Shown in pieces: positions 17,001 through 27,188 of a stretch of DNA of 64,000 nt. The notes beneath the pieces are model-generated. The model did not search any database and was not told the origin of the DNA. It saw only the letters and a list, made by a program, of their open reading frames with translations. This DNA is from CAZYFH01 sp965197395 (lineage in GTDB: Bacteria > Acidobacteriota > Vicinamibacteria > Vicinamibacterales > UBA8438), in NCBI GenBank assembly GCA_965197395.1, contig CBDANB010000006.1, positions 372,001-436,000 on the forward strand, in the 5' to 3' direction. Positions within the stretch are counted from its first letter, which is position 1; every line of letters starts with the position of its first letter. The translations under genes were made by a program, and so were the position numbers.

Positions 17001-19154
17001 ATGCAAGACCGGAGAGGCACCACTTCCGGCCCGGGCACCAGGGCGCGGCGCAGTCGGACCACGCGGCGACGTGCCACCCGGGCCAGTCCTTCGACCCGAG
17101 CCGGCTCGCCGCGGCGCCGACGACGGTCGAGGCGCTCACGGCGGTGGCCGAGGCTTGTCGGGTGCATGCTCGTTGGCGGGCTGATCTCGGCACTGTGGTT
17201 GGCCGTTGAGGTGGGCCGGCAGTTGCCCGCCGCTGACGAGATCGGCACGCTCGGGATCATGGCGAACGCCACCGTCATCTTCGATGCGTTCGATCAGCCC
17301 ACGTTCACCCTGTTTCGGGAACGCCGGCTGTCGATCCCGCTGCATGAGATCTCATCCCACCTGACCGGCGCCGTCCTGGCCGTCGAGGACCGTCGCTTCT
17401 ACGACCACCGGGGCTTCGACCTGATACGGATGGCCGGGGCCGCAGTGATCGACGTCCAGGCGGGACGTCTCGCACAGGGCGGCAGCACGATTACCCAACA
17501 GCTCGCGCGGGTGAGCCTGCTCTCACGAGAACGTACGTTCCGCCGAAAAATCGCCGAGATCATCACGGCCGTGCAGATCGAACGCGCCTACCCGAAAGAC
17601 CGCATTCTCGAGTTCTATCTCAATAAAGTGTACTTCGGTGAGGGCTTCTACGGGGTGGAAGCCGCCGCCCAAGGGTATCTTGGGAAGCCTGCGTCCGACC
17701 TTACACTGGCCGAAGCCGCGCTGCTGGTCGGCCTGATCCGGGCTCCGAATGTCTATTCGCCTGCCGACCATCCAGACGCGGCCCTGACGCGCCGTGACGT
17801 CGTGCTCACAGCCATGCTCCATACGGGAGCCGCGAACGGCGAAGCTGTCTCGCGGGCCAAGCAGGAACGTGTGCGGCTCCGCAACGGGTTAGAGCCCCGC
17901 CCCGAGTTCGGCAGCTACTTTAAGGCTGAGGTGCGGCGGCGGCTGGTCGATCGGTTCGGGGTCGATGCGGTCTACGGCGAGGGTCTCCGCGTCTACACCA
18001 CCCTGGTACCCGATCTGCAGCGGGCGGCCGAGGACGCCACCGCGGCCGGCCTGCATCGCATCGAAGCGCTCCCGCGGTTTGCGCCAGCAGACCACGAGGC
18101 GGATGCGCGTCTGCAGGCGGCGCTGATTGCGATCGACCCGCGGACGGGCGCGGTGCGGGCGGTCGTGGGTGGTCGTCGTTTCACCGAGAGTGCGTTCAAC
18201 CGTGCGACCCAAGCCCGACGGCAACCCGGATCGGCGTTCAAGCCGTTCCTGTACGCGGCGGCGCTCGATAACGGTCTGACCCCGGCGACATGGCTGGCGG
18301 ATCTCAACCGGCCACTGCCGACGCCCGAAGGGGGCTGGTTACCGGACGACGAAGTCACCGTGACGGCCATGACGATGCGGACCGCCCTGCGGGTGTCCAG
18401 CAACCGCGCCGCAGTACGGCTGTTGGAGTTGACCGGCATGGATCGCACCCTCGACTACGCCGCCCGTTTCGCACTGGGACCACAACCGGCCGTCCCCTCG
18501 GTGGCGCTGGGATCCGGAACAGTGACGCTGGAGCACCTGACAGCCGCCTACGCGGCGTTTGCCAATCAGGGCGTCGTGCCCCAGCCCGCATATATCCGGC
18601 GGGTGGAGCGGGCGGACGGCACCATCATCTTCAACGGGACTGGTGCCCCCACGTCATCTGCGCATCGCGCGGTCGAACCGACCACCGCGTTTCTCGTCGC
18701 GAGCCTGCTGCGGGATGTGGTCGACGCCGGCACCGGCACCCGGGTCCGACGCGAGGGGTTCGTCGCACCGGCTGGCGGGAAGACCGGCACGACCGACGAC
18801 TACAAGGACGCCTGGTTCGTGGGGTTCACACCGGAACTCGCCGCGGGCGTGTGGATAGGATTCGACCAGCCGCGCACGATCATCACTGATGGGTATGCGT
18901 CGGAGCTCGCCGCACCCCTGTGGGCGCAGTTCATGAAGGCGGCGCTCGCGGATCGTCCGGCCGGCTGGCTTGCACCACCGGCGGACGTCGTCGCCGTCGA
19001 GGTGTGCGCGCTCTCTGGTGCATTGGTTCGGGATCGGTGTCGGCAGACGGGGGAACGCGAACTGGACGCGATTCGGGCCAGCCGCCCCACGTATGTTGAG
19101 TATTTCGTCGAAGGGACTGAACCGGGCGAACGTTGTCCCATCCACGAGAGTTGA
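17001..19154 (+). CDS. Class A penicillin-binding protein (PBP1-type)
   Basis: Bifunctional murein synthase of 717 residues. The order is a very basic cytoplasmic tail (1-50), one transmembrane segment (about 51-72), a GT51 transglycosylase (EDRRFYDHRGFD at 129-140, GGSTITQQLAR at 160-170) and a transpeptidase with SAFK near 412, SSN near 466 and KTGTTDDY near 593. All catalytic motifs are present. It polymerises lipid II and cross-links peptides at the outer face of the inner membrane. An IS3 element ends 57 bp upstream, no Shine-Dalgarno is evident at 17001, and the next in-frame ATG (17163) lies inside the transmembrane segment. The original start or promoter may therefore have been altered by the insertion. 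Confidence 0.93.
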   Translation: MQDRRGTTSGPGTRARRSRTTRRRATRASPSTRAGSPRRRRRSRRSRRWPRLVGCMLVGGLISALWLAVEVGRQLPAADEIGTLGIMANATVIFDAFDQPTFTLFRERRLSIPLHEISSHLTGAVLAVEDRRFYDHRGFDLIRMAGAAVIDVQAGRLAQGGSTITQQLARVSLLSRERTFRRKIAEIITAVQIERAYPKDRILEFYLNKVYFGEGFYGVEAAAQGYLGKPASDLTLAEAALLVGLIRAPNVYSPADHPDAALTRRDVVLTAMLHTGAANGEAVSRAKQERVRLRNGLEPRPEFGSYFKAEVRRRLVDRFGVDAVYGEGLRVYTTLVPDLQRAAEDATAAGLHRIEALPRFAPADHEADARLQAALIAIDPRTGAVRAVVGGRRFTESAFNRATQARRQPGSAFKPFLYAAALDNGLTPATWLADLNRPLPTPEGGWLPDDEVTVTAMTMRTALRVSSNRAAVRLLELTGMDRTLDYAARFALGPQPAVPSVALGSGTVTLEHLTAAYAAFANQGVVPQPAYIRRVERADGTIIFNGTGAPTSSAHRAVEPTTAFLVASLLRDVVDAGTGTRVRREGFVAPAGGKTGTTDDYKDAWFVGFTPELAAGVWIGFDQPRTIITDGYASELAAPLWAQFMKAALADRPAGWLAPPADVVAVEVCALSGALVRDRCRQTGERELDAIRASRPTYVEYFVEGTEPGERCPIHES

Positions 19155-19439
19155 AACCGGTTGGTGACGGCTGCCAGGCTGTTCGACCGGGATCGCCAGC
19201 GCGCCGATACGACCGCGCCGGTCGCGCCTGAACCGATACCGCCATCATCGCGCCAAGGGGCTGATGTTCGAGCCGTATGCAGTCATCGTCGTTCGCCTTA
19301 ACCATACTCTTCGGGAGTTGCCAGGGGCGTCTGGTGGCCGCTGAGGAGGGGTGTGCTTCCAGACGACTCACCGGGATGCCATTTCCGTCGCGCTGTTAAA
19401 TGTGGGTGTAACTGTATATATCGAAACATGATGGCAGAC
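19155..19439. other. Intergenic, no feature recognised
   Basis: Sequence between the penicillin-binding protein stop and the degenerate holin-like gene. No gene, RNA or clear hairpin terminator was recognised. Confidence 0.4.
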
Positions 19440-19735
19440 TTCCCTAGGTCCTCGCGGCGGAAGCCCCCGACGAACATCGAGACGATCCCCACCACCAGCG
19501 CCCCCCCGCCCAGCCGAACGAGTGCACGCTGAACCCTGGGGCGACCCACGCCGACAAGGCGACGGCCATCTGTTTGACCACGACGTAGCACCGGTTTGAC
19601 CTCGGCGTTGATCAGCCCGAGGGCCAGCGCGGCCACCGCCAGGGCGGGGAGCGAGGTGACCATTACGCCAGGCAGGATCCAGGCGGCTCCGAGCGCCAGC
19701 GCGGTCACCAGGCCAGTGCGTGAGAAAGCGACTCA
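19440..19735 (-). pseudogene. Small membrane protein remnant resembling phage_holin_4_2 family
   Basis: Minus-strand sequence encodes pieces of a four-helix membrane protein, split over two or three frames. LALGAAWILPGVMVTSLPAL and LALGLINAEVKPVL are followed in another frame by VALSAWVAPGFSVHSFGW, and then by GALVVGIVSMFVGGF. This order (GLxNAxxxPV, then PGFSVxxF, then a final glycine-rich helix) is that of PF04020-type proteins, which are chromosomal in many bacteria and of unknown role. At least two frameshifts make it a pseudogene unless there are sequencing errors. Confidence 0.5.
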
Positions 19736-19994
19736 TGCGGAAGGTGGAAGGCCGGATACGTATCGCGCACCGTCGTGGGAGGACCTCCCTTTCTACGGCG
19801 AACCGATCGATCTACCGGCCGCTTCAAGGGAGACGAGCTCGCCATCATGACCGTCACCTACGTCGAGCGCGGCGCCGGCTGCGCTATTCGACCGCCGCCG
19901 CCCCAGCAGGGTGTTACGCCTGCGACACGCACGTGCACTACAATCCGGTAGCCGCCGTGCGCCCGGCCCGACACGCCCAACCAGGAGTCTCGAC

Positions 19995-21749
19995 ATGCCG
20001 CGACGCCTCTTCGTCCTCGCCCTGGCGACCTCGGCCATTGCCGGCGCCGTGGCTCCGGCGCCGGCCCAGCCGACGCGCGAGATCGTCCCGGTCACCGACG
20101 CGATGCTCCAGGACCCGGCGCCCGGCGACTGGCTGATGTGGCGCCGCACGCTCGACGGGTGGGGCTACAGCCCGCTCGACCAGATCACGCGCGAGAACGT
20201 CGGCGAGCTGCGCATGGTCTGGTCGCGCGCGTTGACGACAGGCATGCAGGAGGGGACCCCGCTCGTGTACGACGGCGTGTTGTACATGCCGAACCCGAAC
20301 GACGTCATCCAGGCGATCGACGCCGCCACGGGCGACCTCGTCTGGGAGCATCGCCGGGAGGTGCCGGACGACGTCACCGATTACCTCGTCGGCGCGTTCA
20401 GCGCGCTATCGCAGAACAACCGCAACGTCGCCATCTACGGGACCTCCATCATCGACACGAGCGTCGACGACCACGTCTTCGCGCTCGACGCGGCGACCGG
20501 GCGGCTCGTCTGGGAGACCGAGGTGCTCGACTACACGGTAAACCCGGCGATGCAAGGCTCGGGGCCGATTATCGCCAACGGCAAGGTGATCTCGGGGCGG
20601 AGCTGTGTCCCGAGGGGCGGACCGGACGCCTGCGTCATCACGGCCCACGATGCCGCGACCGGCCGGGAGCTGTGGCGCCGGCGCACCATCCCGGCCCCGG
20701 GCGAGCCGGGCGACGAGACGTGGGGCGACGTCCCCTTCGAGGAGCGGAAGCACGTCGGCGCCTGGATGGTGCCGAGCTACGACCCGGCGCTCAACCTCAT
20801 CTACATCGGAACGTCCGTCACGTCGCCGGCCCCCAAGTTCCTGCTCGGGGGTGCCGACAGGAAGCACCTGTACCACAACTCGACGCTGGCGCTCGACGCC
20901 GACACGGGCGAGATTGTCTGGTACTACCAGCACCTGAACGACCACTGGGACCTCGACCATCCCTTCGAGCGCCTGCTGGTCGATACCCCGGTCTCGCCCG
21001 ACGCGAGCGTCGTCAGCTGGATCAACCCGCGGCTGCAGCCGGGCGAGGTGCGCCGCGTGATCACCGGGATCCCGGGCAAGACCGGCGTCGTCTACACGCT
21101 CGACCGCGCGACGGGCGAGTTCCTCTGGGCGACGCCGACCATCACGCAGAACGTGATCAGTGACATCGACGGCGCAACCGGTGCCGTGACGGAGAACTCC
21201 GAGCTGGTCTTCAGCAGCGAGGGACAGCAAGTGCTGGCCTGCCCGCATGCCACCGGCGGCAAGGACTGGGAGGCCGGCGCCTACAGTCCGTTGACCAACA
21301 CGATGTACATGCCGCTGCGCAACGTTTGCGCCCGGATGCTGGCCACGACCGAGAACGAGGCGAACATCTACGCACTCTCCTGGCGTGCCGAGATCGCGCC
21401 CGGCACCGACCAGGTCGGCACGGTGCAAGCGATCTCCGCGGAGACCGGCGCGATCACCTGGGTGCACGAGCAGCGCGCCGCGACGATGTCGCTCGTCACC
21501 ACCGGGGGCGGGCTCGTGTTCGGCGGGGACGTCAACGGCCGGTTCCGCGCCTTCGACGACACGACCGGCGCGGTGCTCTGGGAGATCAACCTCGGCTCGT
21601 CGGTCAGCGGGTTTCCGATCAGCTACGCGGTCGACGGCCGGCAGTACGTCGCCGTCAGCACCGGGACGCAGCGGTTCCTCGACCTGACGCCGGAGCTGCG
21701 GCCGAGCGTGGGCAACAACCTGTTCGTCTTCGCCCTTCCGGACGAATGA
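19995..21749 (+). CDS. PQQ-dependent dehydrogenase-like quinoprotein
   Basis: A 584-residue secreted eight-bladed propeller of the methanol/ethanol dehydrogenase superfamily. I chose ATG 19995, which has AGGAG eight bases upstream and a signal peptide ending APAQP. Repeated W-motifs are visible (ATGDLVWEH, ATGRLVWET, ATGRELWRR, DTGEIVWYY, ATGEFLWAT, TTGAVLWEI). Conserved substrate-side segments include LNDHWDLDHPFE and CPHATGGKDWEAGAYSP. It has no C-terminal cytochrome c domain, so electrons must go to a separate carrier. The adjacent-cysteine pair of methanol dehydrogenases is not seen; two cysteines (RSC and DAC) are spaced by eight residues instead. Periplasmic oxidation of an alcohol or sugar is inferred, substrate unknown. 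Confidence 0.88.
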   Translation: MPRRLFVLALATSAIAGAVAPAPAQPTREIVPVTDAMLQDPAPGDWLMWRRTLDGWGYSPLDQITRENVGELRMVWSRALTTGMQEGTPLVYDGVLYMPNPNDVIQAIDAATGDLVWEHRREVPDDVTDYLVGAFSALSQNNRNVAIYGTSIIDTSVDDHVFALDAATGRLVWETEVLDYTVNPAMQGSGPIIANGKVISGRSCVPRGGPDACVITAHDAATGRELWRRRTIPAPGEPGDETWGDVPFEERKHVGAWMVPSYDPALNLIYIGTSVTSPAPKFLLGGADRKHLYHNSTLALDADTGEIVWYYQHLNDHWDLDHPFERLLVDTPVSPDASVVSWINPRLQPGEVRRVITGIPGKTGVVYTLDRATGEFLWATPTITQNVISDIDGATGAVTENSELVFSSEGQQVLACPHATGGKDWEAGAYSPLTNTMYMPLRNVCARMLATTENEANIYALSWRAEIAPGTDQVGTVQAISAETGAITWVHEQRAATMSLVTTGGGLVFGGDVNGRFRAFDDTTGAVLWEINLGSSVSGFPISYAVDGRQYVAVSTGTQRFLDLTPELRPSVGNNLFVFALPDE

Positions 21750-21867
21750 CCACCCGGAAGGGCCGCCCGACCGCCACAGCTCGCGGCCCTCGAGGTCATA
21801 GGACCAAACCACGTCGCTGCCTGCCGCCTCTATCGGCCCCGACGGCGTCGCTGATCCCACGCCCGTC

Positions 21868-22130
21868 CTCTTCTAGATCGACGGCGATCGGAACAGCGTG
21901 CAGGTGGGATACGACGTGTTCGTCAACGTGCCCGCGCTCGATGCGCGCGACGTGAGCGCGCTGCAGCACGTCTATGACGCCGACGATCTCGACTTCCGGT
22001 TGCGGCCCGGCTCGGCGGCCGTCGACCGCGGGATGGTGCTGCCGACGGTGACCGACGGCTTCACGGGCAGCGCGCCGGATCTCGAGCGCTGGAGGTCGGC
22101 GGCGCCGCACCGCGGTACGGGCCCCGCCGC
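21868..22130 (+). pseudogene. C-terminal fragment of a secreted beta-helix-type protein
   Basis: Plus-strand frame reads YDVFVNVPALDARDVSAL and then FRLRPGSAAVDRGMVLPTVT followed by DGFTGSAPDLERWR. This resembles the C-terminal tail of right-handed beta-helix or dockerin-like proteins that end in FRLxxGSxAxDxG...APDLGALE. An in-frame TAG (21875-21877) lies just upstream and no N-terminal domain exists, so this is a remnant. The family name is not certain. Confidence 0.45.
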
Positions 22131-22178
22131 TGACGCTCGTAAGCGCTCATCGGTCCAGCGTAGCCCCGGCGGGGGGGG

Positions 22179-22187
22179 TGGTATAGT
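22179..22187 (+). promoter_or_regulatory. Candidate extended -10 promoter of the MBL-fold gene
   Basis: TGGTATAGT fits an extended -10 box (TGn plus TATAGT) in an otherwise GC-rich spacer, 36 bases before the ATG at 22224. No convincing -35 is seen, as is usual for extended -10 promoters. Inference only. Confidence 0.4.
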
Positions 22188-22223
22188 TTTAGGGTCGCGA
22201 TCGACGCGGCGTCTGGAGGAATC

Positions 22224-23132
22224 ATGCGGAGAGGGCTAGTCCTACTGGCGGTGTTGGTGAGCGGCGCGGTGTCGATCGTGATCGCGGCGCCTGTCGCCCA
22301 GAACGAGCCCCCCATGGACCTCGAGAGGCTCGAGGACAACCTCTACGTCCTCCACGGCGGGTGTGGGTGCGGCAACTCGACGTTCTACATCACGGATGCC
22401 GGCGTGGTCATCATGGACACGAAGGTGGCCGGGCAGGGCCAGGCCATCCTCGACCAGCTCCGGTCGGTCACGGACAAGCCGGTCGTGATGATCATCAACA
22501 CGCATACGCACTTCGACCACACCGGGAGCAACGCCGAGTTCGGCGCCGTCGACCGGATCGTGACGCACGCCAACGCCAAGAACAGCCTGATGAGGGCGAC
22601 CTGCACCCCGGCTACCAACTGCGACGCCTTCAAGGGTGACAACGCGAGGTACCTCCCCAACGTCACCTTCGACGACACGCGTACGCTCACGGTCGGCGGT
22701 GACCAGATCGACCTCCACTACTTCGGAGGCGGGCATACCAATGGCGATGCCTGGATCGAGTTACCTGCCCTCCGCGTTGCGTTGACGGGCGACATGTTCT
22801 CCCATAAAGGCGTGCCGTTCATCGATACCGACAACGGGGGTACCGCGCTGGGATTTGGTGACACGCTTGCGAATGCTACGGCCGCGCTCACGAACGTCGA
22901 CACGGTGATCACCGGACACTTCGACGCCTATCCCTTCAACGATCTCGTCCGGTATACCGAGTTCCACAGGCATCTGAAGGAATACGCGCTCGCCGGCATG
23001 AACGCCGGGAAGCCCGCCGAGGAAGTCGCCGACGCCTACGAGCCTCCGGCGAACCTGAGCGACTTTGCTGCGAGCGGCGGCCTGCTGAGCTCTTTCGTCC
23101 AGCTGATCTACGACGAATCAGGAACCCAGTAA
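22224..23132 (+). CDS. Secreted MBL-fold metallo-hydrolase
   Basis: A 302-residue metallo-beta-lactamase-fold protein with a hydrophobic signal segment (residues 4-22). The metal site HTHFDH lies at 94-99, downstream ligands are in YFGGGHTNGD and LTGDMFSHK, and a last His is in VITGHFDAYP. GGAGG stands six bases before the ATG. The CGCGN motif before the first strand is typical of periplasmic, non-beta-lactamase members of this fold. The physiological substrate is unknown; a generic esterase or lactonase role is possible. It is probably transcribed alone from the candidate promoter at 22179. Confidence 0.88.
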   Translation: MRRGLVLLAVLVSGAVSIVIAAPVAQNEPPMDLERLEDNLYVLHGGCGCGNSTFYITDAGVVIMDTKVAGQGQAILDQLRSVTDKPVVMIINTHTHFDHTGSNAEFGAVDRIVTHANAKNSLMRATCTPATNCDAFKGDNARYLPNVTFDDTRTLTVGGDQIDLHYFGGGHTNGDAWIELPALRVALTGDMFSHKGVPFIDTDNGGTALGFGDTLANATAALTNVDTVITGHFDAYPFNDLVRYTEFHRHLKEYALAGMNAGKPAEEVADAYEPPANLSDFAASGGLLSSFVQLIYDESGTQ

Positions 23133-23174
23133 TACAACGGCGCGGCCGCGGTCTACGCGTGGTTGGAGGCTTCG

Positions 23175-25697
23175 ATGACGATATCCGCAGTAAGGCGATC
23201 GGCGGCGCTGTCGATGGCCGGCGCGCTGGCGCTGCTGCTGTCGGCGGAGCTGCACGGAGCGGGCCCGCAGCAGCCGGGCTCGGGCGCGGCGGCAGCGGCC
23301 CGGTCCCCGCAGCGGCTGTTGCTCGACCGATACTGTGTCACCTGCCACAACGAGAGGCTGAAGACCGCCAGCTTGACGCTGGACGTCCTGGACGTCGACG
23401 ACGCGGCGGCCCATCCCGAGGTGTGGGAAAAGGTGGTGCGCAAGCTCCGGGCCGGCCTCATGCCCCCGGCGGGCCGGCCGCGGCCGGATCGCGAAGCGTA
23501 TGACAGCTTCGCGGGCTGGCTCGAGGCCAAGCTCGACCACGCCGCCGCGCTCGACCCCGACCCCGGCCCCTCGACGGTGTTCCATCGCCTGAACCGCACC
23601 GAGTACGCGAACGCGATTCGCGACCTGCTCGCCCTGGAGATCGATACGACGGAATTGCTGCCGGCCGACGATGCGAGCTACGGGTTCGACAACATCGCGA
23701 CCTCTCTCAGGATGTCGCCGACGCTTGTCGACCGCTACCTGGCCGCGGCGCGCAAGATCAGTCGCGCGGCCGTCGGGAGCGCGGCGGTGCTGCCCGCTGT
23801 GAAGGTTTATCACCTGCCACCCGACCTTCCGCAGGAGCGGCATCTCGAGGGGCTGCCGTTCGGCACGCGCGGCGGCACGCTGGTCCGGCATCATTTCCCG
23901 CAGGATGGTGAGTACGACATTCAGGCGAAGCTGGCGCTCGACATCGCGGACAACATTCCGAGGTACGACGAGACGCACGATCTGGAGATCCTGCTCGACG
24001 GCGAACCGGTCGCGCGGTTCACGTTCGCCGGCGAGCCGGACCCCGATGAGGACCCCGAAGAAGATGAAGCGCTCAGGGCGGCGGTGAACACCGCCGACCA
24101 GTCCGGCTACCGGCGGAACCTCGACGCGCACTGGCGCGTGCGCCTCCCCGTGGCGGCGGGGGTGCATGAAGTTGCCGCCGCGTTTGTCGAGAATGGGCAG
24201 CTGCTAACCGAAGCGACGCGGACCAACACCCTTGCACGGCTCCGTCTGGCGCTGGTGGAGCCATCGGTGCGCGCCTACAGCGGAGGATACGCAAACGACG
24301 AGACGCGCTCGGGTCCCTACCTGGCGCACCTCACCGTGACGGGGCCGTTCCTGCCCAGCGGGCCCGGCGACACCGAGAGTCGCCAGCGCATCTTCACGTG
24401 CCGGCCGACCGCCCCGGAGGACGAGGGGCCCTGCGCGGCGCAGATTCTCTCGACGCTGGCGCGGCGCGCCTATCGGCGGCCGCCGAGCGAGGTGGAGCTG
24501 GACCGCCTGCTAACCGCGTACCGGGAAGGCCGGCAGGCGGCGGCGTTCGACGCGGGGATCGAGCGGGCGGTGCGGCAGCTGCTCGTCGAGTCGGCCTTCC
24601 TGTACCGCATCGAAGAAAGCCCGCGGGACATCGCGCCAGATACGATCTACCCCGTCAGCGATCTGGATCTGGCCTCGCGCCTGTCGTTCTTCCTCTGGAG
24701 CAGCATTCCGGATGACGCGCTCCTCGACGTCGCGGAGCGCGGCCAGCTGCGCGACCCGGCGGTGCTGGAGCAGCAGGTGCGGCGGATGCTGGCGGACCGC
24801 CGGTCGGAGGCCTTCGTCACGAACTTCACCGGCCAGTACCTGAACCTGCGCAAGTTGCCTGACGTGACGCCGGATCTCAAGCGGTTCCCGGATTTCGACG
24901 CGACCCTCCGGCACGCCATGCGGCGCGAGACGGAGCTCTTCTTCGAGAGCATCCTCCAGGAAGACCTGAGCGTGCTGGAGCTGCTGACGGCGGATCATAC
25001 GTTCGTGAACGAGCGGCTGGCGGCGCACTATGGGATTCCGGCGGTCAAGGGGAGCCACTTCCGCCGGGTCACGGTCGGCGACGCCAGCCGCCGTGGGCTG
25101 CTCGGCAAGGGGAGCCTCCTCGCGGCGACGTCCTATGCCCATCGCACGTCCCCGGTGCTGCGGGGCAAGTGGCTGTTGGAAAACGTCCTCGGGACGCCGC
25201 CGCCGCCGCCGCCCCCGGACGTGCCGGACCTCAAAGAGGACAACGCCGAGGGCGTGGTGCTGTCGATGCGGGACCGGATGGTGCAGCATCGCGCGAATCC
25301 GGTGTGCGCGAGCTGCCATGCCATGATGGATCCGCTCGGCCTGGCGCTCGAGCACTTCGACGCGGTCGGGCGCTGGCGCACGCGGAGCGAAGCGTTCACG
25401 CCGATCGACGCCTCGGGCACGATGCTCGATGGCACCACCTTCGACGGCGTGGACGGGCTGCGTGAGGTGTTGCTGAGCCGGTCCGAGCTGTTCGTCACGA
25501 CGTTGACCGAGAAGCTGTTGACGTATGGCTTGGGGCGGGGGGTGGAGCCTGGCGATGCGCCGGTGGTCCGGAGCATCGTGCGCACGGCGGCCGACGACGA
25601 CTATCGCTTTCAGACGCTGCTGATGGGCATCGTGAAGAGTCTGCCGTTTCAGATGCGGCGCTCGAGCGGGCCGCCGGCGGTGGCGGCGGCGCAGTAG
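23175..25697 (+). CDS. DUF1592-family secreted cytochrome-like protein
   Basis: A 840-residue protein with the domain order typical of this family: signal peptide, PSCyt1-like haem-binding segment (CVTCH at 54-58), DUF1587 (HRLNRTEYANAIRDLLAL), a carbohydrate-binding-like insert, DUF1592 (YRRPPSEVELDRLL, FLWSSIPDDALLD), DUF1588 (VNERLAAHYGIP, LLGKGSLLAATSYAHRTSPV) and DUF1585. A second CxxCH is seen in VCASCHAMMDPLG. A run of seven prolines precedes the last domain. ATG 23175 has GGAGG five bases upstream; a TTG 12 bases earlier is disfavoured. Such proteins are nearly always paired with DUF1552, as here. The biochemical role is not established. Confidence 0.9.
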   Translation: MTISAVRRSAALSMAGALALLLSAELHGAGPQQPGSGAAAAARSPQRLLLDRYCVTCHNERLKTASLTLDVLDVDDAAAHPEVWEKVVRKLRAGLMPPAGRPRPDREAYDSFAGWLEAKLDHAAALDPDPGPSTVFHRLNRTEYANAIRDLLALEIDTTELLPADDASYGFDNIATSLRMSPTLVDRYLAAARKISRAAVGSAAVLPAVKVYHLPPDLPQERHLEGLPFGTRGGTLVRHHFPQDGEYDIQAKLALDIADNIPRYDETHDLEILLDGEPVARFTFAGEPDPDEDPEEDEALRAAVNTADQSGYRRNLDAHWRVRLPVAAGVHEVAAAFVENGQLLTEATRTNTLARLRLALVEPSVRAYSGGYANDETRSGPYLAHLTVTGPFLPSGPGDTESRQRIFTCRPTAPEDEGPCAAQILSTLARRAYRRPPSEVELDRLLTAYREGRQAAAFDAGIERAVRQLLVESAFLYRIEESPRDIAPDTIYPVSDLDLASRLSFFLWSSIPDDALLDVAERGQLRDPAVLEQQVRRMLADRRSEAFVTNFTGQYLNLRKLPDVTPDLKRFPDFDATLRHAMRRETELFFESILQEDLSVLELLTADHTFVNERLAAHYGIPAVKGSHFRRVTVGDASRRGLLGKGSLLAATSYAHRTSPVLRGKWLLENVLGTPPPPPPPDVPDLKEDNAEGVVLSMRDRMVQHRANPVCASCHAMMDPLGLALEHFDAVGRWRTRSEAFTPIDASGTMLDGTTFDGVDGLREVLLSRSELFVTTLTEKLLTYGLGRGVEPGDAPVVRSIVRTAADDDYRFQTLLMGIVKSLPFQMRRSSGPPAVAAAQ

Positions 25698-25745
25698 CGG
25701 GGGCCGGTCCGTCCGTCCGGCATCGACGAGAAGGAGCTCGCAGTC

Positions 25746-27107
25746 ATGTTCATTACGAAGAAGACGTTGCCGCGGCGGACGATCTTGCGCGGGCTTGGCG
25801 CGACGGTGGCGCTGCCGCTGCTGGACGCGATGGTGCCGCCGCTCACGGCGTTGGCGCGGACGCCCGCGACGCCGGCGCGGCGGCTCGGGTTCGTCTACGT
25901 GCCGAACGGGGTCGCGATGAACCCGGAGGTGAATCATTGGAAGCCGGTCGGCGAGGGCACGGACTTCGAATTCTCGCCCATTCTGACGCCGCTCGCCCCC
26001 TTCCGGGACTACCTCACGATCGTGAGCGGTCTCGCGCAGCGGGCGGCGGAGGGATTCAACGAAGGCGACGGCCCCCACGCGCGCGCGAGCGCCGGCTGGT
26101 TGAGCGGCGTCCACGCGAAGAAGGCGCAAGGGGCGAACGTGCGGGGGGGGACGACGGTCGATCAGGTCGCGGCGGCCGTGCTCGGGCGGGACATGCGGTT
26201 GCCCTCGCTCGAGCTGGCGGTCGACAGCTTTTCCAGCAGCCAGGTCGGCAATTGCGACAACGGCTACGACTGCGTCTACCTCAACACGCTGGCGTGGCAG
26301 ACGCCGACGACCCCGCTGCCGATGGAGCGACACCCGGCGGTGGTCTTCGAGCGTCTCTTCGGCGAAGGGGGCACGGCGGCCCAGCGGCAGGCGGAGGTAC
26401 GGACGGATCGGAGCATTCTCGACGCCGTGACCGGGGACATCGCCGCCCTGCAGCGGACGGTCGGGGGCAACGACCGCGCCCGGGTCGACGAGTACCTCGA
26501 TTCGCTGCGCGAAATCGAGCGCCGGCTGCAGTTGACGGAGCGCGCCGCCGACCAGGAGCTGCCGCCGTTCGAGCGCCCCACCAGAATTCCGCTCGATTTC
26601 GCCGAGCATACGAAGCTGATGTTCGACTTGCAGTGGTTGGCGTATCAGGCGGACGTCACGCGAGTCACCACGTTCATGCTTGGCCGGGAGCTGGGCGGGC
26701 GGGCGTACCCCGAGCTCGGCGTGCCGGTGAATCACCACGGCCTCTCGCATCACCAGGACAACCTGGAGAAGATCGCGGACTTGGCGAAGATCAACATCTA
26801 TCACGTTGAGCTGTTCGCCTACTTTCTCGAGAAGCTCCGGTCGACCCCCGAGGGGGACGGCAGCCTGCTGGACCACGTCGTCCTGCTGTACGGCTCAGGG
26901 CTCGGCGACCCGAACCAGCATGCGCCTTTTGACCTGCCGCTCGCGCTGGTGGGCGGCACCCCGCAGAAACGAGGCCGGCACCTCCAGTATCCGGAGACCC
27001 CGCTGGCGAATCTGCTGCTGGCGATGCTGGACAAGGTCGGCGTCTCGGTGGACCAGCACGGCAACAGCACGGGACGGCTCGAGCTCGAACCGCTCTCGGG
27101 TGTGTGA
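25746..27107 (+). CDS. DUF1552 family protein with Tat-like signal
   Basis: A 453-residue protein. The N-terminus (KKTLPRRTILRGLGATVALP) is a twin-arginine-type signal, so export as a folded, possibly cofactor-bearing, protein is likely. The mature part has the family segments GFVYVPNGVAMNPEVNHWKP, VSGLAQRAAEG, SLRDIERRL-like SLREIERRLQ, and a C-terminal VLLYGSGLGDPNQHAPFDLP. The fold relates to the alkaline phosphatase-like DUF1501 group. GGAG lies just upstream of ATG 25746. It starts 48 bp after the DUF1592 gene, and the pair probably works as one secreted unit. Confidence 0.9.
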   Translation: MFITKKTLPRRTILRGLGATVALPLLDAMVPPLTALARTPATPARRLGFVYVPNGVAMNPEVNHWKPVGEGTDFEFSPILTPLAPFRDYLTIVSGLAQRAAEGFNEGDGPHARASAGWLSGVHAKKAQGANVRGGTTVDQVAAAVLGRDMRLPSLELAVDSFSSSQVGNCDNGYDCVYLNTLAWQTPTTPLPMERHPAVVFERLFGEGGTAAQRQAEVRTDRSILDAVTGDIAALQRTVGGNDRARVDEYLDSLREIERRLQLTERAADQELPPFERPTRIPLDFAEHTKLMFDLQWLAYQADVTRVTTFMLGRELGGRAYPELGVPVNHHGLSHHQDNLEKIADLAKINIYHVELFAYFLEKLRSTPEGDGSLLDHVVLLYGSGLGDPNQHAPFDLPLALVGGTPQKRGRHLQYPETPLANLLLAMLDKVGVSVDQHGNSTGRLELEPLSGV

Positions 27108-27188
27108 GGACCGATCAACGGGACCACGACGACCGCCGATGACCGACAACTTGTGCGCTGGCCGGTTGACGGAGGAGAGGGGCAGACG

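Noticed and set aside
24510..26876. A 788-codon minus-strand ORF across the DUF1592 and DUF1552 genes
   Set aside because: It spans two well-supported genes on the other strand and has Arg/His/Pro-rich shadow composition.
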